Source: Salinibacter altiplanensis
Lineage (GTDB): Bacteria; Bacteroidota; Rhodothermia; Rhodothermales; Salinibacteraceae
Direction: 5' to 3'
DNA length: 64,000 bases
Assembly: GCF_002894645.1 (NCBI RefSeq)
Contig: NZ_NCQY01000011.1
Span: forward strand, 1-64,000
Positions 15,680 to 24,549 of this stretch are shown here, piece by piece. The notes under the pieces are model-generated. The model was given only the letters and a program-made list of their open reading frames with translations. It made no database searches and was not told the origin of the DNA. The first letter of the stretch is position 1. Each line of letters begins with the position of its first letter. A program made the position numbers and the translations under genes.

Positions 15680-16285
15680 ATGTTTACGCTGATCCAAGAC
15701 CTGAAGGCGCAGGTGGGGATCTTTGAGAGTGACGCCGATCAGGTCCACGGCCTGCTCGCCGAGTTTCCGGACCCGGGGGCGCTGCTGCACGCCGCGGAGG
15801 CGGTCCGGGCAGAGGGCTATCGCCACTTCGACACGCACAGCCCGTTTCCGATCCATGGCATGGACGAGGCGATGGGCCTGGGCAACGCGGTCGGCGTCGG
15901 CGTGCTCACGTTTTTTGGGGGGATTACGGGGTGCGTGGTTGCGTACCTCCTGCAGTGGTGGACGGCTGCGGTGGACTACCCGCTCAACATCAGTGGAAAG
16001 CCGTTCTTCGCGGTAGAGCCCTCGGTGCCCATCATGTTTGAGCTGACGGTGCTGTTCGCCGCGTTCGGGGCGGTGGCGGGCATGTTCGCGCTGAATGGAC
16101 TGCCGCGGCCCTACAATCCCCTGTTCTACTCCGACCGCTTCAGGGGCGCGACGGACGACCGCTTCTTTCTGCACATCGCCGCCAGCGACGACGAGTTTGA
16201 CGTGGAGGACAGCGCTGCGATGCTCCAGCGGCTCGGGGCGCACCACCTTGAGCTCGTTAAGGATGACGGCACGGTCGATGCGTGA
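15680..16285 (+). CDS. actD: ACIII membrane-associated subunit ActD (DUF3341)
   Basis: 201 aa. Domain DUF3341 covers the whole protein: an N-terminal soluble part with the AEFPDPGALLHAAEAVRAEGY and FDTHSPFPIHGMDEAMGL blocks, two transmembrane helices (about 75-95 and 115-135) and a C-terminal segment ending in DRFFLHIAASD and a GA--LELV motif. ActD packs against ActC in the membrane in known ACIII structures and binds no cofactor. The ATG at 15680 lies 55 bases after actC. Confidence 0.93.
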   Translation: MFTLIQDLKAQVGIFESDADQVHGLLAEFPDPGALLHAAEAVRAEGYRHFDTHSPFPIHGMDEAMGLGNAVGVGVLTFFGGITGCVVAYLLQWWTAAVDYPLNISGKPFFAVEPSVPIMFELTVLFAAFGAVAGMFALNGLPRPYNPLFYSDRFRGATDDRFFLHIAASDDEFDVEDSAAMLQRLGAHHLELVKDDGTVDA

Positions 16286-16339
16286 GGCCGCCATCGGCCC
16301 GTTCCGCTCACACTCTTCTTCGACTTCTCTGCACGACCA

Positions 16340-16990
16340 ATGCGACGCCTGTTCGTTACCGGCTTGATGCTCGTCGCCCTGCTCCTGGCGGGGTGCCGGG
16401 GCACCCAGTCGGACAATCCGCCCTTCCACATGAACCTGGACATGGACTTCCAGCCCAAGTTCGGGCCGCAGGAGGCGAACCCGTTCTTCGAGGACGGCGC
16501 CGCCATGCGGGCGCCGGTCTCGGGCACGGTGCCGCGGGGCGAGCTCCGGGATAGCTCGGCCCTCTACCAGGGGCGGACGGCGGACGGGGATTACCTCGAC
16601 CAGATTCCCATTGCGGTCAACCGGAAAGTGTTGAAACGAGGCCGAGAGCAATACGAGATCCAATGCTCGGTCTGTCACGGGAAAACCGGAGACGGGAACG
16701 GGGTGATCATGCGGGGGGACTACGGCTACACCCCGGCCTCGAGCTACCACATCGACCGACTCCGGGAGTCGCCGGACGGGTACCTCTACGACGTGATCGC
16801 GAACGGCGTGCGCAGCATGCCGGCCTACGGACAGAAGGTGTCCGTGATGGACCGCTGGGCAATCGTCGCGTACATCCGCGCCCTGCAGCGCAGCCAGAAT
16901 GCCATCCCCGACGATCTGCCACCGGGAGAGCGGGCCGAGCTGGGCGCAGGGCCCGGGGACGGCGCCACGGCGCAGGCCAGCACGGAGTAG
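16340..16990 (+). CDS. actE: ACIII monoheme cytochrome c lipoprotein ActE
   Basis: 216 aa. A signal peptide with the lipobox LAGC (Cys19) predicts a lipid-anchored periplasmic protein. One CSVCH heme site lies at about 112-116 and the likely axial Met is in the RSMPAYG segment (about 158-164), so this is a class I monoheme cytochrome c. In ACIII, ActE takes electrons from ActA and passes them to the next acceptor. The N-terminal part carries the conserved MHLDMD-like and FEDG--MR--V-GTV-RG blocks of ActE proteins. It starts 54 bases after actD. Confidence 0.93.
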   Translation: MRRLFVTGLMLVALLLAGCRGTQSDNPPFHMNLDMDFQPKFGPQEANPFFEDGAAMRAPVSGTVPRGELRDSSALYQGRTADGDYLDQIPIAVNRKVLKRGREQYEIQCSVCHGKTGDGNGVIMRGDYGYTPASSYHIDRLRESPDGYLYDVIANGVRSMPAYGQKVSVMDRWAIVAYIRALQRSQNAIPDDLPPGERAELGAGPGDGATAQASTE

Positions 16991-17086
16991 TGCTTGGCTT
17001 CGCCGCATCCCCACGGCCCCATTGCCCGGACTTCCGAACCGACTTTTCGAAGGGCCCTTGTGGCTCCGAATTGACGTCTCAACGCC

Positions 17087-18352
17087 ATGCCCGATTCCAT
17101 CAATCGTAGTTCCCTTCTGAAGTGGCTGGTCGATCCGGTCCAGTCAACGAGCGGCGTCGCAAAGCGGGCCTATCGGTTCGTGGGGGACCGGCGCGCCTGG
17201 CTCGTGCCGATGGCCCTGGGGGTTGCACTCCTGGCAATTAGCCTCCTGGGGCTCTGGGAGAGCCCGGACGACTTCTTCTTTGCCTACCTGGTGGGGTGGT
17301 CATTTCTGCTGACCACGGCCCTGGGGGGGCTCTTCTTCCTGGTCTTCAACCACCTCACGCGAGCGCACTGGAGCGTGGTCGTCAATCGCATCAATGAGGC
17401 CCTGGTGTGGGCATTCCCGTTGCTTCTTCTGTTGGGGCTGCCATTGCTGTTTGGAATGCACGACCTGTACCACTGGACGCACGCGGGGCTCTACGACCCG
17501 GGCAGTCCCCAGTACGACGAAATTTTGGCGGGGAAGCGGGCGTACCTGAACACGCCGTTCTGGTTGGTCCGGATGGGGGTGTACTTTGCGGTGTGGACGT
17601 TCATCTCGTACCGCCTCTACACCCTCTCGCTCCGGCAGGACGTGCGCGCTGATCCCGAGATTCCGGCGGCGCTGCGAAGCACCAGCGCCTGGGGGCTCCC
17701 GCTCCTGGCAGTCACCACGGCCTTCGCCAGCTACGACATTCTGATGTCCACCGACCCCCACTGGTTCTCGACCATCTTTGGGGTCTACTTCTTCTCCGGA
17801 GGGGCCCTGGGGGCCGTCGCTACGATTACGCTCGTTTCGCTTTTGCTGCAACGAACCGGAGGGCTGCTCCAGGGCGTCATCACGCCGGAGCACTACCATG
17901 ACCTGGGCAAGTATCTCTTCGGCTTCGTGATCTTCTGGGCGTACATCGCCTTCAGTCAGTACATGCTGTACTGGTATGGGGGCATTCCGGAAGAGACGGT
18001 GTGGTTCCAGCACCGGCTACAGGGCGGCTGGGCCTGGCACAGCGCCGCCCTCGTGGTCTTCCACTTCCTCATTCCGTTCTTGATGTTGCTGCCCCAGGCG
18101 ACGAAGCGGGCCGGAACGGTGATGGCCGTGCTGTCCGTGTGGCTGCTCGGCATGCACTGGTTTGATCTGCACTGGGTGGTGCTCCCGGTGCTTCGGGAGA
18201 GCGGGGGCTTTCACTGGCTCGACTTTACGTGCTGGTTGGGATTGACGGGAATCTTTGCCGGGGGGTTGATGTATCGGCTCAGCCGACACCCCCTCGTACC
18301 CCAGGGCCACCCGTCCCTGCACGACTCGCTCCAGTTCGAAAACATGCAATGA
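17087..18352 (+). CDS. actF: ACIII membrane subunit ActF
   Basis: 421 aa. It is a polytopic membrane protein with about ten helices, the second quinol-side membrane subunit of ACIII and distantly related to ActC. Helices run from about residue 42 to the C-terminus; the polar turn with NHLTRAHWSVVVNRINEA and the segment SYDILMSTDPHWFSTIFGVYFFSGG (about 215-240) match ActF proteins. It starts 96 bases after actE and is the last recognised act gene before the oxidase genes. Confidence 0.92.
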   Translation: MPDSINRSSLLKWLVDPVQSTSGVAKRAYRFVGDRRAWLVPMALGVALLAISLLGLWESPDDFFFAYLVGWSFLLTTALGGLFFLVFNHLTRAHWSVVVNRINEALVWAFPLLLLLGLPLLFGMHDLYHWTHAGLYDPGSPQYDEILAGKRAYLNTPFWLVRMGVYFAVWTFISYRLYTLSLRQDVRADPEIPAALRSTSAWGLPLLAVTTAFASYDILMSTDPHWFSTIFGVYFFSGGALGAVATITLVSLLLQRTGGLLQGVITPEHYHDLGKYLFGFVIFWAYIAFSQYMLYWYGGIPEETVWFQHRLQGGWAWHSAALVVFHFLIPFLMLLPQATKRAGTVMAVLSVWLLGMHWFDLHWVVLPVLRESGGFHWLDFTCWLGLTGIFAGGLMYRLSRHPLVPQGHPSLHDSLQFENMQ

Positions 18353-18489
18353 CTGAGGTGTGGGCTCGTCTTGACAGGACTGGGAGCGGAACGAATAGGC
18401 TTTTTCGGCGATTTCACTCATCCAGGTGATCCTCCTCCGACTCCCCTGCGTTCGCCCCAAAAGATCAACATAACCATCCCCTTCGTCAC

Positions 18490-19230
18490 ATGGCTTCCGA
18501 CGATACACCGTCCCTGATTACTCCCGTAGACGCTGTTTCGGTCGATGGGGATGAGGTGGTGTACGTCTGGTCCTCTACTGAGGCGGCCGACGCATACCGC
18601 CTGCAGGTGGCCGAGACGGCAGGGTTTGACTCCCTCGTCGTGGACGCCGAGGTGGGCGACAAGACCGCGGTGACGGTGGGCAACCAGTTGCCCACAGACG
18701 GGCGGACGTTCTTCTGGCGTGTGCTCGTGAAGATGGAGGGCGAGTGGAGCGCGCCGAGTTCTGTGGAGAGTTTCGTTGCGACCACGGCGGCGGACGCCGA
18801 GCAAGGGCCTCCCGATGCGTCCGACGAAGAGCCCGTCACGGAGCTTGCCCGCGCCGCTCGTCGAGAGGCGACCGCCACCGAGACCTTCGACCTTGAGGAT
18901 CAAGTCGAAAAGGAAAAGGAGCGCGGCGTGGCGTACGAAGGCGTGGCCGCAACCCAAATTATGGGCGTCTCGGCCTCAATCATTACCGTCGTCCTCGTCG
19001 CCATTGCGATCCTGTTCGGGTGGTTTGGGCAGGTCACTCAGAGCGAAGAGCGGGCGTCGGCCAAGCGGATGCAGTACCGCGACATCAAGCAGGCCGAAAT
19101 GGAGGCTGCGCAGCAGTTGCAGCAGTACGGCGTCGTGGACGAAGAGGCGGGCACCTACCGGATCCCGATCGACCGTGCCATGGATCTCGTCGCGACAGAA
19201 GAGTATCGGAAGCGGCAACCGTCGGAATGA
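18490..19230 (+). CDS. Unknown single-pass membrane protein between actF and coxB (FN3-like plus anchor)
   Basis: 246 aa, not assigned to a named family. Residues 1-100 read like a fibronectin type III or Ig-like beta domain (SLITPVDA, YVWSSTEAADAYRLQVAE, FFWRVLVKMEGEWSAPS). An acidic linker follows (about 100-150), then one transmembrane helix (about 158-180, IITVVLVAIAILFGW) and a C-terminal tail ending in YRIPIDRAMDLVATEEY. That last motif resembles small membrane proteins found beside SCO/cytochrome oxidase genes in other phyla. Its place inside the cluster suggests an assembly factor or accessory subunit of ACIII or the oxidase, perhaps at the place of ActG; this is inference. Codon use matches its neighbours. 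Confidence 0.75.
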   Translation: MASDDTPSLITPVDAVSVDGDEVVYVWSSTEAADAYRLQVAETAGFDSLVVDAEVGDKTAVTVGNQLPTDGRTFFWRVLVKMEGEWSAPSSVESFVATTAADAEQGPPDASDEEPVTELARAARREATATETFDLEDQVEKEKERGVAYEGVAATQIMGVSASIITVVLVAIAILFGWFGQVTQSEERASAKRMQYRDIKQAEMEAAQQLQQYGVVDEEAGTYRIPIDRAMDLVATEEYRKRQPSE

Positions 19231-19349
19231 TGAGTCGGGCGGCAGGCATGGGGCACGAGGGCCACTCTTGCACAGCGGTGCGCGACACCTTATCGGCCGC
19301 CCTTTTGACATGAGGCAGCGATTCGTCTCCACCAACGACCAATCACGAC

Positions 19350-20297
19350 ATGGGTGATTTTTGGCTTCCCGAAGCGGCGTCCACAATGGCGCCGAAGATT
19401 GACAGTCTATTTACCTTCGTCAACGTCGTGAGTGGGGTTCTCCTCGTCGGCGTGGTCACGGCGATGCTCTGGTTCATGTATCGGTATCGCCGTCAAGACC
19501 CGGCGGAGCGGCCCAGTCCCGTTAAGGAGAGCAAGCTACTTGAGATCTCCTGGATTGTGATCCCCACAATCCTCGTCCTGCTCGTCTTCAACTGGGGGTT
19601 CAAGTCGTTCGTGGCGCAGAAGACGATTCCGGACAACGCCTATGAGATTCAGGTCCAGGCACGATCGTGGGGGTGGTCGTTCGAGTACCCGAACGGCGTC
19701 ACGACGGACACCCTGTATGTGCCGGCCGACGAGCCGGTGAAGACCACCATGAGCAGCCAGGACGTGATTCATAGCTTCTACGTCCCGGCGTTTCGGGTAA
19801 AGCAGGACGTGCTGCCCAACCGGTACACCTCCGTCTGGTTTGAAGCGACCAAGGAGGGGGCCTACGACCTGTTCTGCACCGAGTACTGTGGCCGGAACCA
19901 TTCTGAAATGGACGCGGAGGTGAAGGTTGTCTCGCGGGCCCGGTTCGACGAATGGCTAGAAAGTGCCGGGACGCCGGACGACATTCCGCTGCCGAAGCTG
20001 GGGGAGAAGCTCTACACCCAGCAGGGATGCCAAGGGTGTCACAGCCTGGATGGCTCCGAGATGGTGGGGCCCTCGTGGAAGGGGCTTTACGGAAAAACGG
20101 AACACAAAATGGCTGATGGATCGACGGTGACGGCAGACGCGAACTACCTTCGAGAGTCCATCCTGCAGTCCGGGGCGAAGGTCGTGGACGGGTACCAGAA
20201 CGTCATGCCGTCGTACGCCAGTCTCTCGGAGCGCGAGGTGTCCGGGCTCGTTGAGTTCATCAAGGAGCAGAGCGACAAGGAGCTGTCCGAGGAGTAA
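19350..20297 (+). CDS. coxB: caa3 oxidase subunit II with fused cytochrome c
   Basis: 315 aa. Two transmembrane helices (about 20-46 and 65-85) precede the cupredoxin domain with the CuA ligands His141, Cys176, Cys180, His184 and Met187 (CTEYCGRNHSEM). The C-terminal domain (about 215-315) is a cytochrome c with CQGCH (227-231) and a likely axial Met in NVMPSY. This fusion defines caa3 oxidases: electrons from ACIII enter the heme c domain, then CuA, then CoxA. There is no cleavable signal peptide recognisable; the first helix may act as the export signal. The ATG at 19350 is preferred; an in-frame ATG at residue 13 is an alternative. Confidence 0.95.
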   Translation: MGDFWLPEAASTMAPKIDSLFTFVNVVSGVLLVGVVTAMLWFMYRYRRQDPAERPSPVKESKLLEISWIVIPTILVLLVFNWGFKSFVAQKTIPDNAYEIQVQARSWGWSFEYPNGVTTDTLYVPADEPVKTTMSSQDVIHSFYVPAFRVKQDVLPNRYTSVWFEATKEGAYDLFCTEYCGRNHSEMDAEVKVVSRARFDEWLESAGTPDDIPLPKLGEKLYTQQGCQGCHSLDGSEMVGPSWKGLYGKTEHKMADGSTVTADANYLRESILQSGAKVVDGYQNVMPSYASLSEREVSGLVEFIKEQSDKELSEE

Positions 20298-20373
20298 CGA
20301 TGAGAGCCCGTTGGGCCCTTGCTGCGGCCCCACCGTCATCGTGTATGCTTGTTACACATCAGACTGAGACGCT

Positions 20374-22119
20374 ATGAGCACGACCACACAAGACGCCCCG
20401 GTCGAGCAGGCAGGGCCCGATGAGGAGGAAACCAACTACCTCAACCACGAGACGAGCATCTGGTCGTGGTTGACGACGAAAGACCACAAGCGCATTGGGG
20501 TTCTCTACTGCATTTCTCTGGCCGTGGTCTTTCTCGTGGCCGGGGTGCTGGCGCTCCTCATGCGGGCTGAGCTGTCGGGTTCCGGGCAGACCCTGATGGG
20601 CAATGACACCTACAATCAGGTGTTCACGATGCACGGCATCCTGATGGTCTTCCTCTTTCTGGTGCCGTCCATCCCGGCGATTCTGGGGAACTTCGTGCTG
20701 CCCCTCCAGATCGGGGCGAAGGACGTGGCCTTTCCGCGGCTCAACCTTGCCTCGTGGTACGTGTACTTGGCCGGGGCCGCCTTCACAATCACGGCCCTTC
20801 TGACGGGCGGGGTGGACACCGGGTGGACGTTTTACACGCCGTACTCTGCGTCCACGGGCGGGGGGGTGCTCTGGATGACGTCGGCCATCTTCGTCGCCGG
20901 CTTCGCCAACATCTTCACGGGGCTGAACTTCATCGTGACGATCCATAAGATGCGGGCGCCGGGCATGACCTGGAATCGGCTGCCCCTCTTCGTGTGGGGC
21001 ATGTACGCCACGAGCATCGTGCAGGTGCTGGCGACCCCGGTCATCGGCATCACAATGGTGCTTCTCATTCTGGAGCAGACGCTTCAGATTGGCATCTTCG
21101 ACCCGGCCCTCGGGGGCGACCCGGTGCTGTTCCAGCACTTCTTTTGGTTCTACAGCCACCCGGCGGTCTACATCATGATCCTGCCGGCCTTCGGCATCCT
21201 GTCGGAGCTGATTGCGACCTTCTCCCGCTCGCGGATCTTCGGGTACCGGGCGATTGCCCTCTCGTCGGTCGCGATCGCGATGCTCGGCTTCCTGGTGTGG
21301 GGGCACCACATGTTCGTGAGTGGCCAGTCCGCCATCTCCTCCATCGTCTTCTCGCTCATCACGTACCTCATTGGCATTCCGTCTGGCATCAAGGTCTTCA
21401 ACTGGGTGGCGACCCTGTACAAGGGCTCTATCTGGCTGCAAACCCCGATGCTGTACGCGTTGGGCTTCCTGTTCATGTTCACGATCGGCGGCTTCACGGG
21501 CATCATGGTGGGGGTGCTCTCGGTGGATGTGCACCTGCACGACACCTACTACGTGGTGGGCCACTTCCACTACGTGATGATGGGCGGGTCCGTGGTCGCC
21601 CTCTTGGGGGGAATGCACTACTGGTGGCCGAAGATCACGGGCCGCATGTACAACGAGACGCTCGGCAAAATCGCGGCCGGGCTCGTCTTCGTCGGGTTCA
21701 ACCTGACCTTCTTCCCGCAGCTGGTGCTTGGCGCGCGCGGAATGCCCCGCCGCTACGCGAACTACGCGGAGCGCTTTGCGGGCCTGCATCAGCTTTCGAC
21801 CGTCGGGTCCCAGATCCTGGGACTGGGCCTCTTCCTGATTCTCGGATACGCCTTGTGGTCCCTCGCGTACGGAGAGAAGGCCCCGGCCAATCCCTGGGGG
21901 GCGACCACGCTCGAGTGGACCAACACCACGGCCGTCCCGATCCATCACAACTTTGAGCGGATCCCCCTCGTCACGCGGGGCCCGTACGACTTCCACCTCG
22001 CCGACGAGGTGTTTGGCGGCGGAGACGGAGAAGCCCTTAGCGATGACGTGCCCCAGATTCCGGACCCGGCGCCCTCGGCCCCGTCCGAGACGGACCCCAC
22101 AGAATCGGCCGGTGTGTAA
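20374..22119 (+). CDS. coxA: caa3 oxidase subunit I, A2-type heme-copper oxidase
   Basis: 581 aa. It is the catalytic subunit that reduces oxygen at the heme a3-CuB site and pumps protons, with about 12-13 helices. Visible features: the heme a ligand His in FTMHG, the CuB/His-Tyr motif YSHPAVY (Tyr260-Ser261-His262), HHMF for the other CuB histidines, the heme ligands in [13 protein letters not shown], and the family segments WATTK-like DHKRIG and GGVDTGWTF. The usual Glu of HPEVY is Ala, while Tyr-Ser precedes the His; this YS signature is that of A2-type oxidases such as Rhodothermus caa3. Start ATG at 20374, 76 bases after coxB. Confidence 0.96.
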   Translation: MSTTTQDAPVEQAGPDEEETNYLNHETSIWSWLTTKDHKRIGVLYCISLAVVFLVAGVLALLMRAELSGSGQTLMGNDTYNQVFTMHGILMVFLFLVPSIPAILGNFVLPLQIGAKDVAFPRLNLASWYVYLAGAAFTITALLTGGVDTGWTFYTPYSASTGGGVLWMTSAIFVAGFANIFTGLNFIVTIHKMRAPGMTWNRLPLFVWGMYATSIVQVLATPVIGITMVLLILEQTLQIGIFDPALGGDPVLFQHFFWFYSHPAVYIMILPAFGILSELIATFSRSRIFGYRAIALSSVAIAMLGFLVWGHHMFVSGQSAISSIVFSLITYLIGIPSGIKVFNWVATLYKGSIWLQTPMLYALGFLFMFTIGGFTGIMVGVLSVDVHLHDTYYVVGHFHYVMMGGSVVALLGGMHYWWPKITGRMYNETLGKIAAGLVFVGFNLTFFPQLVLGARGMPRRYANYAERFAGLHQLSTVGSQILGLGLFLILGYALWSLAYGEKAPANPWGATTLEWTNTTAVPIHHNFERIPLVTRGPYDFHLADEVFGGGDGEALSDDVPQIPDPAPSAPSETDPTESAGV

Positions 22120-22158
22120 GTAGCGGCCCTACGCTTGTCTCACGACACCTCCCGACCC

Positions 22159-22860
22159 ATGGCAACGGAAACAGCCCCGGCCCCCACCGAGAGGGAAGAG
22201 GCCGAGCACGATCATCACCCCGAGCACCTGCAACACCACTTTGTCTCGTCGAAGCAGCAGTTCGACTCGGCGAAGCTTGGAATGTGGGTCTTTCTGATTA
22301 CTGAGGTGCTGCTCTTCAGCGGCATGTTCGTCGCCTACGCCGTCTTTCGCCAGTGGAACCCTGACGTGTTTGCGGCGGCCAGTGGAACGCTTGACCAAGC
22401 GATGGGGGCGGCCAACACCGTCGTGCTCCTTACCTCGTCCCTGACGGTGGCCCTCGCCATTCATGCCATCAAGCAGGACAGGGTGCAGCGGTGCATCTAC
22501 TACCTTCTGGGGACGCTCGGGCTCGCAGGGGGGTTTATGGTGGTCAAGTACTTCGAGTACATGGCCAAGTTTGAACACGGGGTCTTCCCCGGTGCGGCCT
22601 TCGACCCGCACGGGGCCCACTACGAACACCTGGCCGAGATGACCGCGGCGCCTCAATTCTTTAGCATCTACTTCGTGATGACGGGCATCCACGGGGTGCA
22701 CGTCATCATCGGCATGATCGTCATCGGCGTGCTCGCGCTCATGGCGTGGCGCGGCTCATTCAGCAGTGAATGGTACACGCCCGTGGAGCTTACAGGGCTC
22801 TACTGGCACCTCGTAGACATCGTCTGGATTTTTCTCTTCCCGCTTCTCTATCTCATCTAG
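22159..22860 (+). CDS. coxC: caa3 oxidase subunit III
   Basis: 233 aa from the ATG at 22159. Five transmembrane helices start at about residue 40 (KLGMWVFLITEVLLFSGMFVAYAVFR), the short five-helix form usual for caa3 oxidases. The family segments W--TEVL-FSG, ANT--LL-SS, HGVHV--G and YWHLVD-VW-FLFPLLYL are present. The N-terminal 35 residues are hydrophilic and His/Glu rich. An in-frame TTG at 22135 would add eight residues and is less likely. The subunit stabilises subunit I and does not carry cofactors. Confidence 0.94.
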   Translation: MATETAPAPTEREEAEHDHHPEHLQHHFVSSKQQFDSAKLGMWVFLITEVLLFSGMFVAYAVFRQWNPDVFAAASGTLDQAMGAANTVVLLTSSLTVALAIHAIKQDRVQRCIYYLLGTLGLAGGFMVVKYFEYMAKFEHGVFPGAAFDPHGAHYEHLAEMTAAPQFFSIYFVMTGIHGVHVIIGMIVIGVLALMAWRGSFSSEWYTPVELTGLYWHLVDIVWIFLFPLLYLI

Positions 22861-22926
22861 AGGAGACAGCTCGCGTTTGCGGTTGCCACGTCGACACCAT
22901 CGAGTTTTGAAGCTTCCTTTGCATCC

Positions 22927-23376
22927 ATGGCTCACGACGGCCCCCACATCGTTCCCAAGTCCATTCTCCTGAAGGTATTCGGGGCGCTCATCGTCCTAAC
23001 GGGCCTGACGGTGGGGGTGGCCTACGTTCCCCTTGGGCCCCTGACGGTGCCCGTTGCCCTCGGCATCGCGGGACTCAAGGCCACACTCGTGGTGCTCTTC
23101 TTCATGCACCTGAAGTACGACAACCCGGTCAACGCCCTGACCTTCACGATCGGAACGATCTTCGTCGTCGTGTTCGTCACCATCACGCTGCTCGACACGG
23201 CGTTCCGGGGCGACCTGGGGAACGTGACGGCACAGACGGTACAGGAGATTCAGGCCGAGCAGGAGCGTGCACAGCAGCGCCAGGATGCGATCCCGTCAGA
23301 CTCGCTGCGGATTGCTCCCTCGGACTATCCCAACCAGGACCGAGGGGCGAGTATGGAGTCCGATGAGGGGTCGTAG
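22927..23376 (+). CDS. coxD: caa3 oxidase subunit IV (prokaryotic type)
   Basis: 149 aa. Three transmembrane helices (about 13-35, 40-60 and 72-95) with the family segments IV LTGLTV-VAYVPLGPL, ALGIAGLKATLVVLFFMHLKYD and FTIGTIFVVVFVTITLLDTAFRGD. The C-terminal 45 residues are hydrophilic, Gln/Glu/Asp rich and end in a Ser-containing tail, longer than in most members. It follows coxC by 66 bases. The subunit supports assembly of the oxidase. Confidence 0.9.
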   Translation: MAHDGPHIVPKSILLKVFGALIVLTGLTVGVAYVPLGPLTVPVALGIAGLKATLVVLFFMHLKYDNPVNALTFTIGTIFVVVFVTITLLDTAFRGDLGNVTAQTVQEIQAEQERAQQRQDAIPSDSLRIAPSDYPNQDRGASMESDEGS

Positions 23377-23386
23377 GTGCAGCAGT

Positions 23387-23404
23387 GCCTTCCGCTTCGA
23401 AGGC
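23387..23404 (+). terminator. Possible hairpin after coxD
   Basis: GCCTTC and GAAGGC arms enclose CGCTTC, giving a 6-bp hairpin 11 bases past the coxD stop. No T run follows, so it may only mark mRNA processing or pausing. Confidence 0.3.
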
Positions 23405-23535
23405 GTAGATATGTGACACGACGCACACGAACTTCTTCGGTCCTTTAGGGTATCACGAAGCAGAGCAGTCTAGAGGGGGGCAATCCGCTGGGGCTTCGGT
23501 TTCGTTTCGACTACACGGGGCTGCCGCCACTGCCC

Positions 23536-23835
23536 ATGGTTCTTCTGTTCGCTGGACTCGTCGGGGTCACCTTCTTCGCGCTGCTGGTGTGGGCCGGTAC
23601 CATGGTGTATCGGCTGTACAACCCCGAGCATCCCCGCCCTTTTCATGAGCATCCCGTTGTGCAACGGGAGCGAGCCACCGCAGAGGGGGAGCACGTGTCG
23701 GTCGGGGTGCGCGAGATCCGGGCCGATCGGCGTCGGGCCCATCGGGACGCAGAGACCCAGCGTGAGTATGTGTGGGGACGATCAGAGGACATCCCGGAGG
23801 CGTGGCGCGAGGATCTGTGGACCCGTCGCAACTGA
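23536..23835 (+). CDS. Small single-pass membrane protein at the end of the oxidase cluster
   Basis: 99 aa, unrecognised. One N-terminal transmembrane helix (about 2-25, LLFAGLVGVTFFALLVWAGTMVY) is followed by a charged Arg/Glu/His-rich tail. It is 159 bases after coxD on the same strand and its stop lies 20 bases before the convergent nucleosidase-like gene. Small membrane proteins of this kind often accompany oxidase clusters as accessory or assembly factors, but nothing in the sequence proves that. The coding statistics (third-position GC) fit a real gene. Confidence 0.6.
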   Translation: MVLLFAGLVGVTFFALLVWAGTMVYRLYNPEHPRPFHEHPVVQRERATAEGEHVSVGVREIRADRRRAHRDAETQREYVWGRSEDIPEAWREDLWTRRN

Positions 23836-23854
23836 GCGGAACGGGCTGGACGCG

Positions 23855-24457
23855 CTACGACCCGGAATCCATGTGTTTCTGTAGACACGTGGCAACGGCC
23901 CGGTAGAGCGCCTGCTGGTCCGTGGAGGGGGCCGCGTCCCCGTGGGCCCGGCCGGTAATGCCCTTTGCGATGTGACACGGGGTGCCGTGCTGGGCTGCCA
24001 CGTAGGCCACGGCGTATCCGGTCGCGTCCCGCATGTCCGCAATGCGTTCCCAGTAGCCTGGCTCGTCGGCGTCCTCCCGCACGTGATCCTGGGAAACGAG
24101 GGTGCCCTCTGCCTCGAGGTCGAAGGGAGACTCGAGTGGCATGCGGGGATAGTCCGGCGCTTCCAGCTCCACGCGGTCGCCCTCCAGGACGAACGTTGCG
24201 CCCACCACCGTCCCTACCTCGAGCTCGTCGGCAAGCGCAACCGCCCCGCCCGCGTGCACGAGCGTGTCGAGGTCGTGCTCGTGGAGAAGACGCCTGGTCC
24301 CGAGGGCAGCCTTGATCTTGCCCGGACCCACCACGGCGATGACCTGCTCCTCCGTTTCTAGATGGGCTCCCTCCTCCAGTTCTCCAAACCGTTCCCCAGT
24401 GTATTGCTCCACAAAGGGAGCTGCTTCGTGAGGTGTAGAAAATATAACTCCGAGCAT
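23855..24457 (-). CDS. Nucleoside phosphorylase superfamily protein, MTA/SAH nucleosidase-like, with altered active site
   Basis: 200 aa. The N-terminal half follows the methylthioadenosine/S-adenosylhomocysteine nucleosidase pattern: MLGVIFST-HEAAPF, then VVGPGKIKAALGTRRLL (about 42-58), VHAGGA (about 67-72) and LEVGTVV. The C-terminal half keeps the layout DATGYAVAYVAAQHGTPCHIAKGIT but lacks the Met-Glu pair and the catalytic Asp of characterised enzymes, so hydrolysis by the usual mechanism is doubtful. It could act on a different nucleoside or have lost catalysis. It is divergent from metF (93 bases between starts), which fits a link to the methyl cycle. Start ATG at 24457 gives the normal N-terminus. 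Confidence 0.7.
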   Translation of the reverse strand: MLGVIFSTPHEAAPFVEQYTGERFGELEEGAHLETEEQVIAVVGPGKIKAALGTRRLLHEHDLDTLVHAGGAVALADELEVGTVVGATFVLEGDRVELEAPDYPRMPLESPFDLEAEGTLVSQDHVREDADEPGYWERIADMRDATGYAVAYVAAQHGTPCHIAKGITGRAHGDAAPSTDQQALYRAVATCLQKHMDSGS

Positions 24458-24549
24458 CGAACACCCTTCATTTTGGAAAGTATCACGGCTAACGCATAGC
24501 AGCGTCCGGGTCCAATCAAGCGAATTTGCAAACGAATGTCACGGATCGC

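Noticed and set aside
24458-24549. SAM riboswitch ahead of metF
   Set aside because: The 92-base divergent region is too short and lacks the conserved core of any SAM riboswitch that I know.
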